Part shown: positions 1 through 6,228 of the stretch, one piece after another
Numbering within the stretch: position 1 is the first letter of the stretch
Layout of the letters: each line of letters starts with the position of its first letter
Source: an uncultured Clostridia bacterium
GTDB taxonomy: Bacteria > Bacillota > Clostridia > Oscillospirales > Acutalibacteraceae
DNA: 14,524 nt
Direction of reading: 5' to 3'
Assembly (NCBI GenBank): GCA_946187095.1
Contig: CAMHPW010000015.1
Span: forward strand, 1 to 14,524
Made by a program: the position numbers and the translations under genes
The notes under the pieces: model-generated
What the model saw: the letters and a program-made list of their open reading frames with translations, nothing else
Databases searched by the model: none
What the model was told of the DNA's origin: nothing

Positions 1-486
1 TTTATTAGCATTAGTATTATCAACAGTGTCTCTTTGATCTGCTCTTTTTTGTCTGAAAATTTCTTCAACACTTTGATATTTATACATTAATATTTGCTGT
101 TCCATAGTTAAAGCTAAATCACTTATATTATTATATTTATCAAAATCTACCTCGGCTAAGGATTTATAGCTTTTATCCATTTTAAAATTATCGAAATAAG
201 TCAAATTAATAACGAATTTATTGACTAATTTAATATCGGCATTTTTATTACAATTTTCGAACATATCAGTTCCCAATTTTTCATATATTTGATTGGGAGT
301 TGATAAATTCAATCTTTTTTGCATTTTTTCTAATTCAGATTTTTTTTCTCTTAAAGTATCCTGGATAACAAAAGTACAAAATATCATTGTATCCATCTCG
401 TCATAAGAAAGATTAAAGGGTCTATATTTATCAAATTCGGGTCTCTTATGGGTAGAAGTATTGCTGAAACTCCCATTTCCCAAGCG
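1..486 (-). CDS. AT-rich open frame of unknown function, partial
   Basis: I do not recognise this protein. One minus-strand frame is free of stop codons from 486 to base 1 and continues out of the window, giving about 160 residues. It is rich in Lys, Asn, Asp and Ile, has no evident signal peptide or membrane segment, and includes charged stretches such as LREKKSELEKMQKRL that could form a coiled coil. Base composition is far more AT-rich (one 60-base line is about 20% GC) than the XRE coding segment just upstream. The first in-frame ATG is at 396, but I see no good Shine-Dalgarno site before it. The likeliest reading is therefore the distal part of an XRE-headed protein now out of frame with its start (frameshift, sequence error or recombination junction). 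A separate gene is the alternative. The open frame is seen; the interpretation is inference. Confidence 0.5.
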
Positions 487-602
487 TTAACGGCAGCTCT
501 CGTCAAACCTAACTTTTTTCCAAGTTCAGCTTGTGTCATTTTAGTCTGTCCACGCAAATCTTTTATCTTCTGTGCCACTGTAAAAAGTTCTTTAATCATC
601 AT
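384..602 (-). pseudogene. XRE-family helix-turn-helix head, probably frameshifted or truncated
   Basis: A 72-residue frame starting MMIKELF encodes a clear Cro/C1-type (XRE) DNA-binding domain. It has the TQAELGKKLGL helix, then LTRAAVNAWEMG as recognition helix and following turn (residues 23-44). A GGAG at 608-611 (read on the minus strand) lies 5 bases before the ATG at 602 and 8 before the one at 599, so either may be used. After MGVS (residue 46) the frame reads AILLPIRDPN and stops at 384. This lacks the usual final helix of the domain, and the sequence no longer resembles the family. From that point another minus-strand frame is open to the window edge. It may be a repressor gene broken near 445-465, a short HTH protein, or a sequencing error. 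A repressor acting on its own upstream palindromes would be usual for the family, but that is inference. Confidence 0.6.
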
Positions 603-615
603 ACCATCTCCAGTA

Positions 616-634
616 TTGATAATACAATAATCAA
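616..634. promoter_or_regulatory. 19-bp imperfect palindrome upstream of the XRE gene
   Basis: TTGATAATACAATAATCAA pairs in 7 of 9 positions around a central base. It lies 14 bases upstream of the XRE start, within the expected leader or promoter. Position and symmetry suit an operator for an autoregulating XRE dimer. No binding specificity can be read from sequence alone. Confidence 0.4.
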
Positions 635-637
635 TAT

Positions 638-651
638 GATAGTACATTATC
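638..651. promoter_or_regulatory. Second imperfect palindrome
   Basis: GATAGTACATTATC pairs in 5 of 7 positions. It is centred about 20 bases from the 616-634 palindrome, roughly two helical turns, in the same divergent intergenic region. It could be a second operator half or site. Both palindromes are AT-rich, so chance is a real alternative. Confidence 0.28.
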
Positions 652-680
652 TTTTTTGAAATTTTTATTTTACTTTTTGA

Positions 681-709
681 TTGACAAAATGATAATAATA
701 TTTTACAAT
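681..709 (+). promoter_or_regulatory. Sigma-A-type promoter of the lipoprotein gene
   Basis: A consensus -35 box TTGACA (681-686) and a -10 box TACAAT (704-709) are separated by 17 bases. Transcription would start near 716, leaving a leader of about 23 bases with GAGGTG at 726-731, seven bases before the ATG at 739. Confidence 0.75.
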
Positions 710-738
710 GATATTAAAAATATTTGAGGTGAATTTTA

Positions 739-1053
739 ATGAAAAAAATCATTTCATTCATTCTTGCTGTCTGTATTTTACTGCTGACTTCATCTTGCAA
801 TAATACAACAATACACAATCAGCCAAATTCCATACCATATCAAACAAATTCAATAGAAATATCAGACGATAACGAAATTTCCGAACAGGAAAAAACAGAT
901 TATTATGTCCTCAATACACGCACCAAAAAAATCCATCTCCCCTCCTGCTATTATGCAAAGAAAATTGCCGAAAAAAATTATGCCACTACTGACGATTTGC
1001 AATCCGCACTTGATGAAGGCTATTCAAAATGTCAAAAATGCCACCCGAAATAA
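739..1053 (+). CDS. Lipoprotein with Ada-like zinc-site C-terminal domain
   Basis: The 104-residue product begins with a lipoprotein signal: Lys-Lys, a hydrophobic stretch, and the lipobox LTSSC with Cys20 as the predicted lipidated residue. It should be anchored on the outer face of the membrane. A low-complexity Asn/Ser/Glu linker (21-53) leads to a compact C-terminal domain of about 50 residues: YVLNTRTKKIHLPSC, then GYSKCQKCHPK at the end. His66, Cys70, Cys98 and Cys101 are spaced as in small domains related to the Ada metal-binding fold, often found at the ends of secreted Firmicute proteins and nucleases. Zinc binding is inferred. Here the domain stands alone with no nuclease or other catalytic part. 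The gene is monocistronic, with its own promoter and a strong terminator beginning at its stop codon. A role is unknown; substrate binding or structure is possible. Confidence 0.8.
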   Translation: MKKIISFILAVCILLLTSSCNNTTIHNQPNSIPYQTNSIEISDDNEISEQEKTDYYVLNTRTKKIHLPSCYYAKKIAEKNYATTDDLQSALDEGYSKCQKCHPK

Positions 1054-1091
1054 ATCCCCCTTATCTCACTCAAAGATAGGGGGGATTTTTT
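1053..1091. terminator. Rho-independent terminator between convergent genes
   Basis: A 14-bp stem with one G-T pair joins AATCCCCCTTATCT (1053-1066) to AGATAGGGGGGATT (1074-1087) around a 7-base loop and is followed by a T run. It ends the plus-strand lipoprotein gene. Its reverse complement also forms the stem but has a poorer T tract (ATTTATTTC), so it may serve spoVAD less well. Confidence 0.85.
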
Positions 1092-2103
1092 ATGCCTTTG
1101 AACAGATATTCAAAAGGTGGGCGATGGACGGTATGCTTTCGCCTTGCTGTGATGATGTAGGCGACATCAATGCCCCTGTTGCCATGAACAGGATATTTTT
1201 CAGCTTGCCCGCTTGCAGTTGTTTCATGATATGCGAACAGAATACAGAACCCGAACAACCGCACCCCGAACCCCCTGCATGAACGTCCTGCCCCTCCAAA
1301 TCAAATATCATCAAGCCGCAGTCATTATGATTATTTGAGATATCTATATTTTGCCTGTGCAGAATGTCTTTCAATAGCTGTGAACCGACTTTTCCCAAAT
1401 CGCCTGTTAATATCAGGTCATAATCCGATGGCTTTGTGCCTGTGTCTGTAAGAAAATTGCATAGAGTGTCTGCCGCTGCAGGTGCCATTGCCGCCCCCAT
1501 GTTCGTCGCATCTTTCACTTTCAGGTCAACGATTCGCCCTATCGTAAGATAGTTCACCGTCACATTGCCGTCACTTTTATCCAGCAATGCCGCCCCCGAA
1601 CCTGTCACCGTCCATTGTGCCGTAGGGGTACGCTGTCCGCCGTACTCTATCGGCAATCGAAATTGTCTTTCCGCCGAACAAAAATGTGATGAAGTCACTG
1701 CTATTGCCCTTTCAGCCGCACCGCCGTCGATAAATACACTTGCCGCCGCCATTGTCTGTGCCATTGTCGAACACGCCCCGTACTGCCCCATGAACGGTAT
1801 ATTCAATTCCCTCAGTCCGAATGTTGACGAAATACACTGATTCAATAAATCCCCTGCAAATATCACATCTATATCCGCATTTTCAAGACCGTTTCTTTTC
1901 AGAAGTTCGCATACAGCCGTTTTTTGCAGGGCACTTTCGGATTTTTCCCATGTAGGCTGTCCGAGCGTATCATCTTTGAATGTAATGTCAAAATATTTTC
2001 CAAGCGGTCCTTCACTTTCCTTTTTGCCTGCCACTCCTACAGATGACTTTATTGTGACGTTATTCCTTATCTTCAATGTATATTTTCCGATTCTTTCAGA
2101 CAT
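1090..2103 (-). CDS. spoVAD: Stage V sporulation protein AD
   Basis: The 337-residue protein matches SpoVAD in length and content. SpoVAD has a thiolase-like fold, binds dipicolinic acid and, with the other SpoVA proteins, takes part in Ca-dipicolinate movement into the forespore and out at germination. Visible marks are the start SERIGKYTLKI, then PLGKYFDI and DDTLGQPTWEKSESAL. IFAGDLLNQC carries Asp85, GQYGACSTMAQTM carries Cys111 at the position of the thiolase nucleophile, and SSHFCSAERQFRLP and PTAQWTVTGSGA follow. GGGGG with TTGAT precedes the ATG, supporting the start at 2103. In Bacillus and most Clostridia it lies between spoVAC and spoVAE. Here neither is next to it: upstream is a divergent sulfur-transfer operon and downstream a convergent lipoprotein gene. 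Either the locus is split or this is an extra copy. Family assignment is confident; the orphan context is seen directly. Confidence 0.93.
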   Translation of the reverse strand: MSERIGKYTLKIRNNVTIKSSVGVAGKKESEGPLGKYFDITFKDDTLGQPTWEKSESALQKTAVCELLKRNGLENADIDVIFAGDLLNQCISSTFGLRELNIPFMGQYGACSTMAQTMAAASVFIDGGAAERAIAVTSSHFCSAERQFRLPIEYGGQRTPTAQWTVTGSGAALLDKSDGNVTVNYLTIGRIVDLKVKDATNMGAAMAPAAADTLCNFLTDTGTKPSDYDLILTGDLGKVGSQLLKDILHRQNIDISNNHNDCGLMIFDLEGQDVHAGGSGCGCSGSVFCSHIMKQLQAGKLKNILFMATGALMSPTSSQQGESIPSIAHLLNICSKA

Positions 2104-2121
2104 TCATATCAACCCCCATTT

Positions 2122-2151
2122 TATCATGCCCCGAAAATTCACAATTTATCC
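2122..2151 (-). promoter_or_regulatory. Possible forespore (sigma-G-like) promoter of spoVAD
   Basis: Read on the minus strand, GGATA (2151-2147) and CATGATA (2128-2122) lie 18 bases apart. This resembles the sigma-G pattern GHATR-18-CATnHTA with one mismatch at the second -35 base. Against it, the predicted start near 2115 would fall inside the ribosome-binding G run at 2113-2117, leaving almost no leader. It is offered as a candidate because spoVA genes are normally sigma-G dependent. Confidence 0.3.
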
Positions 2152-2167
2152 GTTAAAAGCATATTAT
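2138..2167 (+). promoter_or_regulatory. Probable promoter of the DUF3343/desulfurase operon
   Basis: TTCACA (2138-2143) and TATTAT (2162-2167) are separated by 18 bases and lie about 30 bases before the first gene. The match to sigma-A is fair, not strong. It overlaps the candidate spoVAD promoter on the other strand. Confidence 0.45.
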
Positions 2168-2195
2168 AGAATAAAAAACAATGAGGTGAATGATT

Positions 2196-2426
2196 ATGGA
2201 AAAGCCTCTTATCATGGTGTCATCCGTCACCTACGCTATGAAAGGCAAACAGCTTTTAAATAATGCGGGTATCCGCTGTGAAATAGAGAGAAATCCCAAA
2301 CGAGATATCGCCAACGGCTGCGGCTACAGCCTTTATGTTCCCAAAAATACCGATGAGGCTGAAAAAATCCTGAAAGAAAACAATATCAAAATTATCGGTC
2401 GTGCCGAAAGGAGTAACCAAAAGTGA
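2196..2426 (+). CDS. DUF3343 protein, putative Se/S carrier-like
   Basis: The 76-residue protein belongs to the DUF3343 family, annotated as putative selenium or sulfur carrier-like proteins. Typical features are the opening that reads as a small alpha-beta fold (LIMVSSVTYAMKGKQLL), a first cysteine in GIRCEIER (Cys28), and the family signature NGCGYSLYV with Cys42, then an alternating helix with Glu/Lys. The start is set at 2196, because AGGTG at 2184-2188 is seven bases from this ATG but only one or two from the ATG at 2190. The stop overlaps the start of the cysteine-desulfurase-family gene by 4 bases, so the two are probably translationally coupled. A plausible role is to accept persulfide (or selenium) from that enzyme through a cysteine. 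That role is inferred from context; the biochemistry of the family is poorly known. Confidence 0.82.
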   Translation: MEKPLIMVSSVTYAMKGKQLLNNAGIRCEIERNPKRDIANGCGYSLYVPKNTDEAEKILKENNIKIIGRAERSNQK

Positions 2427-3553
2427 TATATCTCGATAATTCCGCCACGACTTATCCAAAGCCATTGAAAGTCCGTCAGGCTGTGGCAAATGCTATGCAG
2501 ATGTCCGCCAATCCCGGAAGAAGCGGTCATGATCTGGCTTTGAAATCGTCTGAACAGATATTTCTTACAAGAAAAGCTGCCGCTGATTTTTTTCACTTTT
2601 CAAAAGAAGAAAATGTCATTTTCACCCTCAACTGTACAGTGGCTATTAACATCGTTCTCAAAGGCATTCTGAAAAGCGGTGACCATGTTGTCGTTTCATC
2701 TCTGGAACACAATGCCGTCATGCGTCCGTTGGAAAAACTCACTCAAAAGGGTATTTCATACAGCGTTGCGGAAGTCTTTCCATGTGACAACGACAAAACC
2801 GTAAATTCTTTCAGAAATGCCATCAACGGCAAAACAAAACTCATTATGTGTACTCATGCCTCAAATGTATGGGGCATTAAACTGCCGATTGAAAGAATTG
2901 CCGCCCTTGCCCATGAATACGGCGTATTGTTTGCCGTGGATTCCGCTCAGAGTGCAGGAATCGTCCCCATTGAGCTTGATAACAGCGATATTGATTTTCT
3001 CTGTATTGCAGGGCATAAAGGGATTTACGGTCCCATGGGTACGGGTATGCTTATCATTTCGAGCAATACCATTCCCGATACGCTCATTGAGGGCGGTACA
3101 GGGACGGGTTCCATTTCATTCAAACAGCCCGATGAACTCCCCGAACGCTTTGAAAGCGGTACTCCCAATTACAGCGGCATTGTCGGACTTCGTGCAGGCA
3201 TGGATTTTGTCAAAAATCAAAAAATCGAAACCATCTCCAAACATGAATTCATGCTGATAAAATATCTTTATAAAGAACTGAAAAAAATCCCCAAAGTAAA
3301 GTTATATCTTCCCGAACCCGATGAAAATTATTTTGTGCCGATATTGTCTTTTAATATCGACGGTATGGACAGTGAAAATGTATCTGCCATTCTCAATAAA
3401 AACGGCATTGCCGTCCGTGCAGGTCTGCAGTGCAGTCCGATGGCTCATAAAATGATGGGTACGCTTGAAACAGGGGCTGTCAGAATTTCCCCCTCCGTTT
3501 TCACAAAATTATCGGATATCAATTATCTTGTATCTGTTATCAAAAAAATATGA
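2423..3553 (+). CDS. Cysteine desulfurase family PLP enzyme (class V aminotransferase)
   Basis: The 376-residue protein is a fold-type I PLP enzyme of the SufS/CsdA-like group, probably releasing sulfur (or selenium) from cysteine (selenocysteine) as an enzyme-bound persulfide. The order of motifs is YLDNSATTYPKP at the start, SSLEHNAVMRP with His96 stacking on PLP, VDSAQSAG with Asp173 binding the pyridine nitrogen, and AGHKG with Lys199 as Schiff-base lysine. Near the C-terminus VRAGLQCSPMAHKMMG holds Cys337, the expected persulfide cysteine, and Arg354 in VRISPSVF should bind substrate carboxylate. The start is GTG at 2423, with AAGGAG about ten bases upstream, overlapping the DUF3343 stop. 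It most resembles the EF2568-type subgroup, known beside selenium-dependent hydroxylase genes. No suf or isc scaffold genes are nearby, so a special rather than general Fe-S role is possible. Exact substrate is inference. Confidence 0.9.
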   Translation: MIYLDNSATTYPKPLKVRQAVANAMQMSANPGRSGHDLALKSSEQIFLTRKAAADFFHFSKEENVIFTLNCTVAINIVLKGILKSGDHVVVSSLEHNAVMRPLEKLTQKGISYSVAEVFPCDNDKTVNSFRNAINGKTKLIMCTHASNVWGIKLPIERIAALAHEYGVLFAVDSAQSAGIVPIELDNSDIDFLCIAGHKGIYGPMGTGMLIISSNTIPDTLIEGGTGTGSISFKQPDELPERFESGTPNYSGIVGLRAGMDFVKNQKIETISKHEFMLIKYLYKELKKIPKVKLYLPEPDENYFVPILSFNIDGMDSENVSAILNKNGIAVRAGLQCSPMAHKMMGTLETGAVRISPSVFTKLSDINYLVSVIKKI

Positions 3554-3557
3554 CCTG

Positions 3558-3598
3558 AAGGAATGGGACTTTGTTTATTTTTTCCCATTCCTTTTTTA
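3558..3598 (+). terminator. Terminator of the desulfurase operon
   Basis: AAGGAATGGGA (3558-3568) pairs with TCCCATTCCTT (3583-3593) over a 14-base loop and runs into six T residues. It separates this operon from cdaA and argues against starting cdaA any further upstream. Confidence 0.85.
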
Positions 3599-3608
3599 TA
3601 AAAAACTG

Positions 3609-3636
3609 TTGAATAAATTTTTCAATGTGTTAAAAT
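3609..3636 (+). promoter_or_regulatory. Sigma-A-type promoter of cdaA-cdaR
   Basis: TTGAAT (3609-3614) and TAAAAT (3631-3636) are separated by 16 bases, just after the preceding terminator. A start near 3643 gives a leader of about 26 bases that includes the AAGGGGGA ribosome-binding site at 3653-3660. Confidence 0.65.
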
Positions 3637-3668
3637 ATAAGAAGGAAAACGTAAGGGGGAATCCTATT

Positions 3669-4580
3669 TTGTGGTCTGTAATCATTGATGTCTATAACTG
3701 GTTTATTGCCCTCATGCTCAGCTTCAGGGCTACGGATGTGCTTGACATCGTTGCTGTTTCCTTTATTATATACAATGTTATCAAAATCGCCCGTGAAACA
3801 AGGGCAGAACAGCTTCTCAAAGGTATTTTGATACTTCTCGTTGCTTTCACGATATCGCAGATATTCAGTCTCAAAATGCTCAATGCCCTTTTCACTTCAT
3901 TTTTTCAGTTTTCCGTGCTTGCCGTACTCATTGTATTCCAGCCTGAACTGCGAAGTGCTCTCGAACATATCGGCAGGAGCAAGATCGCAAGATACTGGAA
4001 AGTTTTTTCTTCGGGAAATGATGAAGATGAAAACAATGTCAAAAATATCAAAAGAACCATCAACTGCGTTGTCGAAACGGCAAATAACTTTCAGAAATCC
4101 AAAACAGGTGCTCTGATCGTCTTTGAACGTCAGACAAAGCTCGGTGATATCATCGACACAGGTACGATCATCAATGCCGAACCGTCCGTTCCCATGATCG
4201 GAAATATCTTTTTCAACAAAGCCCCCCTGCATGACGGGGCGATGGTCATCCGTGACGGAAAGATATATGCTGCAGGCTGTATCCTTCCCCTGACGAAAAA
4301 CAACAGCAGTGTCAGCGTTGATCTGGGCACACGACACAGGGCAGCTCTCGGTCTGAGCGAAAACAGTGATGCCGTCATTGTTGTCGTTTCGGAAGAAACA
4401 GGCACGATCTCCGTTGTCCTCAACGGCGTTATCTCAAGAAATTACACCCGTGAATCCCTTAATATCACCCTTGAGGAACTGCTTGTCCCCAAGCCTCCCG
4501 AAAAAAGTGAACGCATCCCTATCATACCCAATATTCCCGCTATGAAGAAAGGCAGAAAAGATGAAAAAGAAGATCAATAA
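3669..4580 (+). CDS. cdaA: Diadenylate cyclase CdaA, membrane-bound
   Basis: CdaA (DacA/YbbP) joins two ATP molecules into cyclic di-AMP, which controls potassium and osmolyte uptake and affects cell-wall balance. The 303-residue protein has the usual plan. Three hydrophobic segments lie near residues 24-40, 52-67 and 72-90. A short linker, LRSALEHIGRSKIARYW, leads to the DisA_N catalytic domain with TGALIVFE (146-153), the DGA motif (189-191, in LHDGAMVI) and the RHR motif (222-224, in GTRHRAALG). The start is TTG at 3669: AAGGGGGA lies nine bases before it, whereas the first in-frame ATG would remove part of the first membrane region, and upstream starts would cross the preceding terminator. 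The C-terminus is a Pro- and Lys-rich tail. It overlaps cdaR by 20 bases. In many Firmicutes glmM completes this operon; here it does not follow. Confidence 0.95.
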   Translation: MWSVIIDVYNWFIALMLSFRATDVLDIVAVSFIIYNVIKIARETRAEQLLKGILILLVAFTISQIFSLKMLNALFTSFFQFSVLAVLIVFQPELRSALEHIGRSKIARYWKVFSSGNDEDENNVKNIKRTINCVVETANNFQKSKTGALIVFERQTKLGDIIDTGTIINAEPSVPMIGNIFFNKAPLHDGAMVIRDGKIYAAGCILPLTKNNSSVSVDLGTRHRAALGLSENSDAVIVVVSEETGTISVVLNGVISRNYTRESLNITLEELLVPKPPEKSERIPIIPNIPAMKKGRKDEKEDQ

Positions 4581-5844
4581 TTTCCGGCTCGGCAAACTTT
4601 TTTACAATGACAAATTCGTGATGTGCTTTTCTATCCTTCTGGCTTTCATATTCTGGCTTTACGTTGCCTCGACAACGCAGGAGGCATCTGTATTCACTGT
4701 CACGGATATCCCTGTCAATCTCCCCGAACTTACCCATGAACTGAAATATTTCAATCTCGACAATCCGAAAGCGGAAGTCAGGATATCCGGAAATGCCCTT
4801 GTTGTCGCTACCGTCACAAGTGATGATATCTATATCACCGCCAACGATACAAGCATGATAACGGCTCCCGGAAATTATACGCTTGATCTTGTGCCTAAAA
4901 AAAGCGGCATGAAAAAAGACTATACATTCGACTCCACTCCCACGCCGTCAAGCATCAATGTCTATGTGGACCGTCAGGCTGAACCCAGAGAAATAGAAAT
5001 TACGGATAAGATCAAAGTTTCTTCCGTAGATGAAAATTCCTATGCTTCGGCTACCATGCTTTCACAGCAGACTGTGAAAGTTTCCGGTGCGGAAACCATT
5101 GTGAACAGTATCGCTCAGGTATGTGCCGAATATGAATTCAAATCCACGCTTTCACAAACAACTGTCGTTTCCGCTCCTCTTGTATTCTATGACAGCAACG
5201 GCAAAAAAATTGACACCCAATATATCACTTCCGATATTACCAAAGTTGATGCGACTGTGCCGATACTCAAGGTAGTCAATGTGAAAGTAAAGCCGTCCAT
5301 CACCAATATGCCCGAAACGCTCGACATTTCCGACAAGATCATCACAGAACCGTCCTCTCTCAAGCTCGCCGTTCCGCACAGTGTCGGCAATATCACGGAA
5401 ATTTCAACAGAAAATATAGACTTCTCCAAGGTCAATGCCGAAAACGATCAGTTCGAAGTCGGTCTCATCATTCCCTCTGGCAGCAGGAATATTGACGGTA
5501 TCGACAAGGCTCGTGTTCAGTTCGACATGACGGATATGTCGGAACAAATACTGTCACTCACCAACTTTACCGTTATCAATGAAGGCACCAATCAGACTGT
5601 GTCCGTTACGACAAAATCCCTTGATGTCAAAATTATCGGCACAAAATCACAGCTCAGTTCCCTGAATGTAGCCAATATCACCGCTGTCGTGGATATGTCC
5701 GAAAAAGCAGACAATTTCATCGGCATGACCGAAATGCCTGTAAAGATCAATATCAACAGCAAATTCGATCAGTGCTGGTCATACGGTTCCTATACCGTCA
5801 ATGTCACCGCTTCACGAAAAATATCAGAAGAATCAAGCTCATAA
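4561..5844 (+). CDS. cdaR: CdaA regulatory protein CdaR (YbbR-domain protein)
   Basis: The 427-residue protein has a short Lys-rich cytoplasmic start, one membrane helix near residues 20-37 (VMCFSILLAFIFWLYVA), and a long outer part of repeated beta-rich YbbR domains. Recurring patterns such as VTDIPVNLP, EITDKIKVSS and a VKVSG-type strand mark the repeats, and three to four domains fit the length. Known CdaR proteins bind CdaA in the membrane and modulate its cyclase activity, so this is its expected partner. The ATG at 4561 lies inside the end of cdaA, with AGAAAGG upstream, which implies translational coupling. The Ser/Glu-rich C-terminus ends directly at a terminator. Family and role are well supported by sequence plus operon context. 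The number and exact limits of the domains are my estimate. Confidence 0.93.
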   Translation: MKKKINNFRLGKLFYNDKFVMCFSILLAFIFWLYVASTTQEASVFTVTDIPVNLPELTHELKYFNLDNPKAEVRISGNALVVATVTSDDIYITANDTSMITAPGNYTLDLVPKKSGMKKDYTFDSTPTPSSINVYVDRQAEPREIEITDKIKVSSVDENSYASATMLSQQTVKVSGAETIVNSIAQVCAEYEFKSTLSQTTVVSAPLVFYDSNGKKIDTQYITSDITKVDATVPILKVVNVKVKPSITNMPETLDISDKIITEPSSLKLAVPHSVGNITEISTENIDFSKVNAENDQFEVGLIIPSGSRNIDGIDKARVQFDMTDMSEQILSLTNFTVINEGTNQTVSVTTKSLDVKIIGTKSQLSSLNVANITAVVDMSEKADNFIGMTEMPVKININSKFDQCWSYGSYTVNVTASRKISEESSS

Positions 5845-5884
5845 AAAATCACCGCCACTGAATCTCAGCGGCGGTATTTTTTAT
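5844..5884. terminator. Two-way terminator between cdaR and trxA
   Basis: ACCGCC (5851-5856) pairs with GGCGGT (5870-5875), with an inner CTGA/TCAG stem after one mismatch. An A run precedes it and a T run follows, so it can stop transcription from both convergent genes. Confidence 0.85.
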
Positions 5885-6189
5885 ATGCCAAGCATGGAAA
5901 GTATCTCTTTTTTCGGTCTTACTCCGATCTTTGTATCAACGTGCTGTCCGTTTCTGAATACCATCAGAGTCGGTATGCTCATGATGCCGAATTTCTGTGC
6001 AAGTTCGGGCTGCTGGTCGACATTCACCTTGCCCACTTTGATATTCATATACTCATCGGATATTTCTTCCACAACAGGTGACAGCATCCTGCACGGACCG
6101 CACCATGATGCCCAGAAATCCAAAAGTACAGGCAATTCCGAATCGAGTACCTCTTTTTTAAAATTCTGTTCGGTGATCTCACTAACCAT
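5881..6189 (-). CDS. trxA: Thioredoxin
   Basis: This is a 102-residue classical thioredoxin, a cytoplasmic dithiol reductant for ribonucleotide reductase and for general disulfide repair. The fold can be followed from [14 protein letters not shown], with active-site Cys30 and Cys33, through [16 protein letters not shown], to [11 protein letters not shown] with the cis-proline Pro73, ending with a short helix. The length is standard and no key residue is missing. AAAGGAGAGG a few bases upstream fixes the ATG at 6189. Its start lies 39 bases after the stop of the upstream membrane-protein gene on the same strand, with no T-tailed terminator on that strand between them, so co-transcription is likely. 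It ends at the two-way terminator shared with cdaR. Confidence 0.96.
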   Translation of the reverse strand: MVSEITEQNFKKEVLDSELPVLLDFWASWCGPCRMLSPVVEEISDEYMNIKVGKVNVDQQPELAQKFGIMSIPTLMVFRNGQHVDTKIGVRPKKEILSMLGI

Positions 6190-6228
6190 AATTAACCTCT
6201 CCTTTAAGCTGAATGCCGCAAATGCGGT

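Noticed and set aside
448..630. Plus-strand open frame opposite the XRE domain
   Set aside because: It is a mirror of a recognisable helix-turn-helix coding segment and has no ribosome-binding site.
1..650. Possible prophage or CRISPR-associated edge because of the AT-rich frame
   Set aside because: No repeat-spacer pattern, integrase, or recognised phage or Cas motif is present. One XRE head is not enough to claim such a system.
3465..3668. Upstream extension of the cdaA frame as an N-terminal addition
   Set aside because: The extension overlaps the desulfurase gene and runs across a terminator and a promoter. A good ribosome-binding site serves the TTG at 3669.
6216..6227. Small hairpin CCGCAAATGCGG followed by T residues, between the membrane-protein gene and trxA
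   Set aside because: The stem is only 4-5 bp and the T tract is on the strand opposite to both genes, so it would not end their transcript. No plus-strand gene precedes it.
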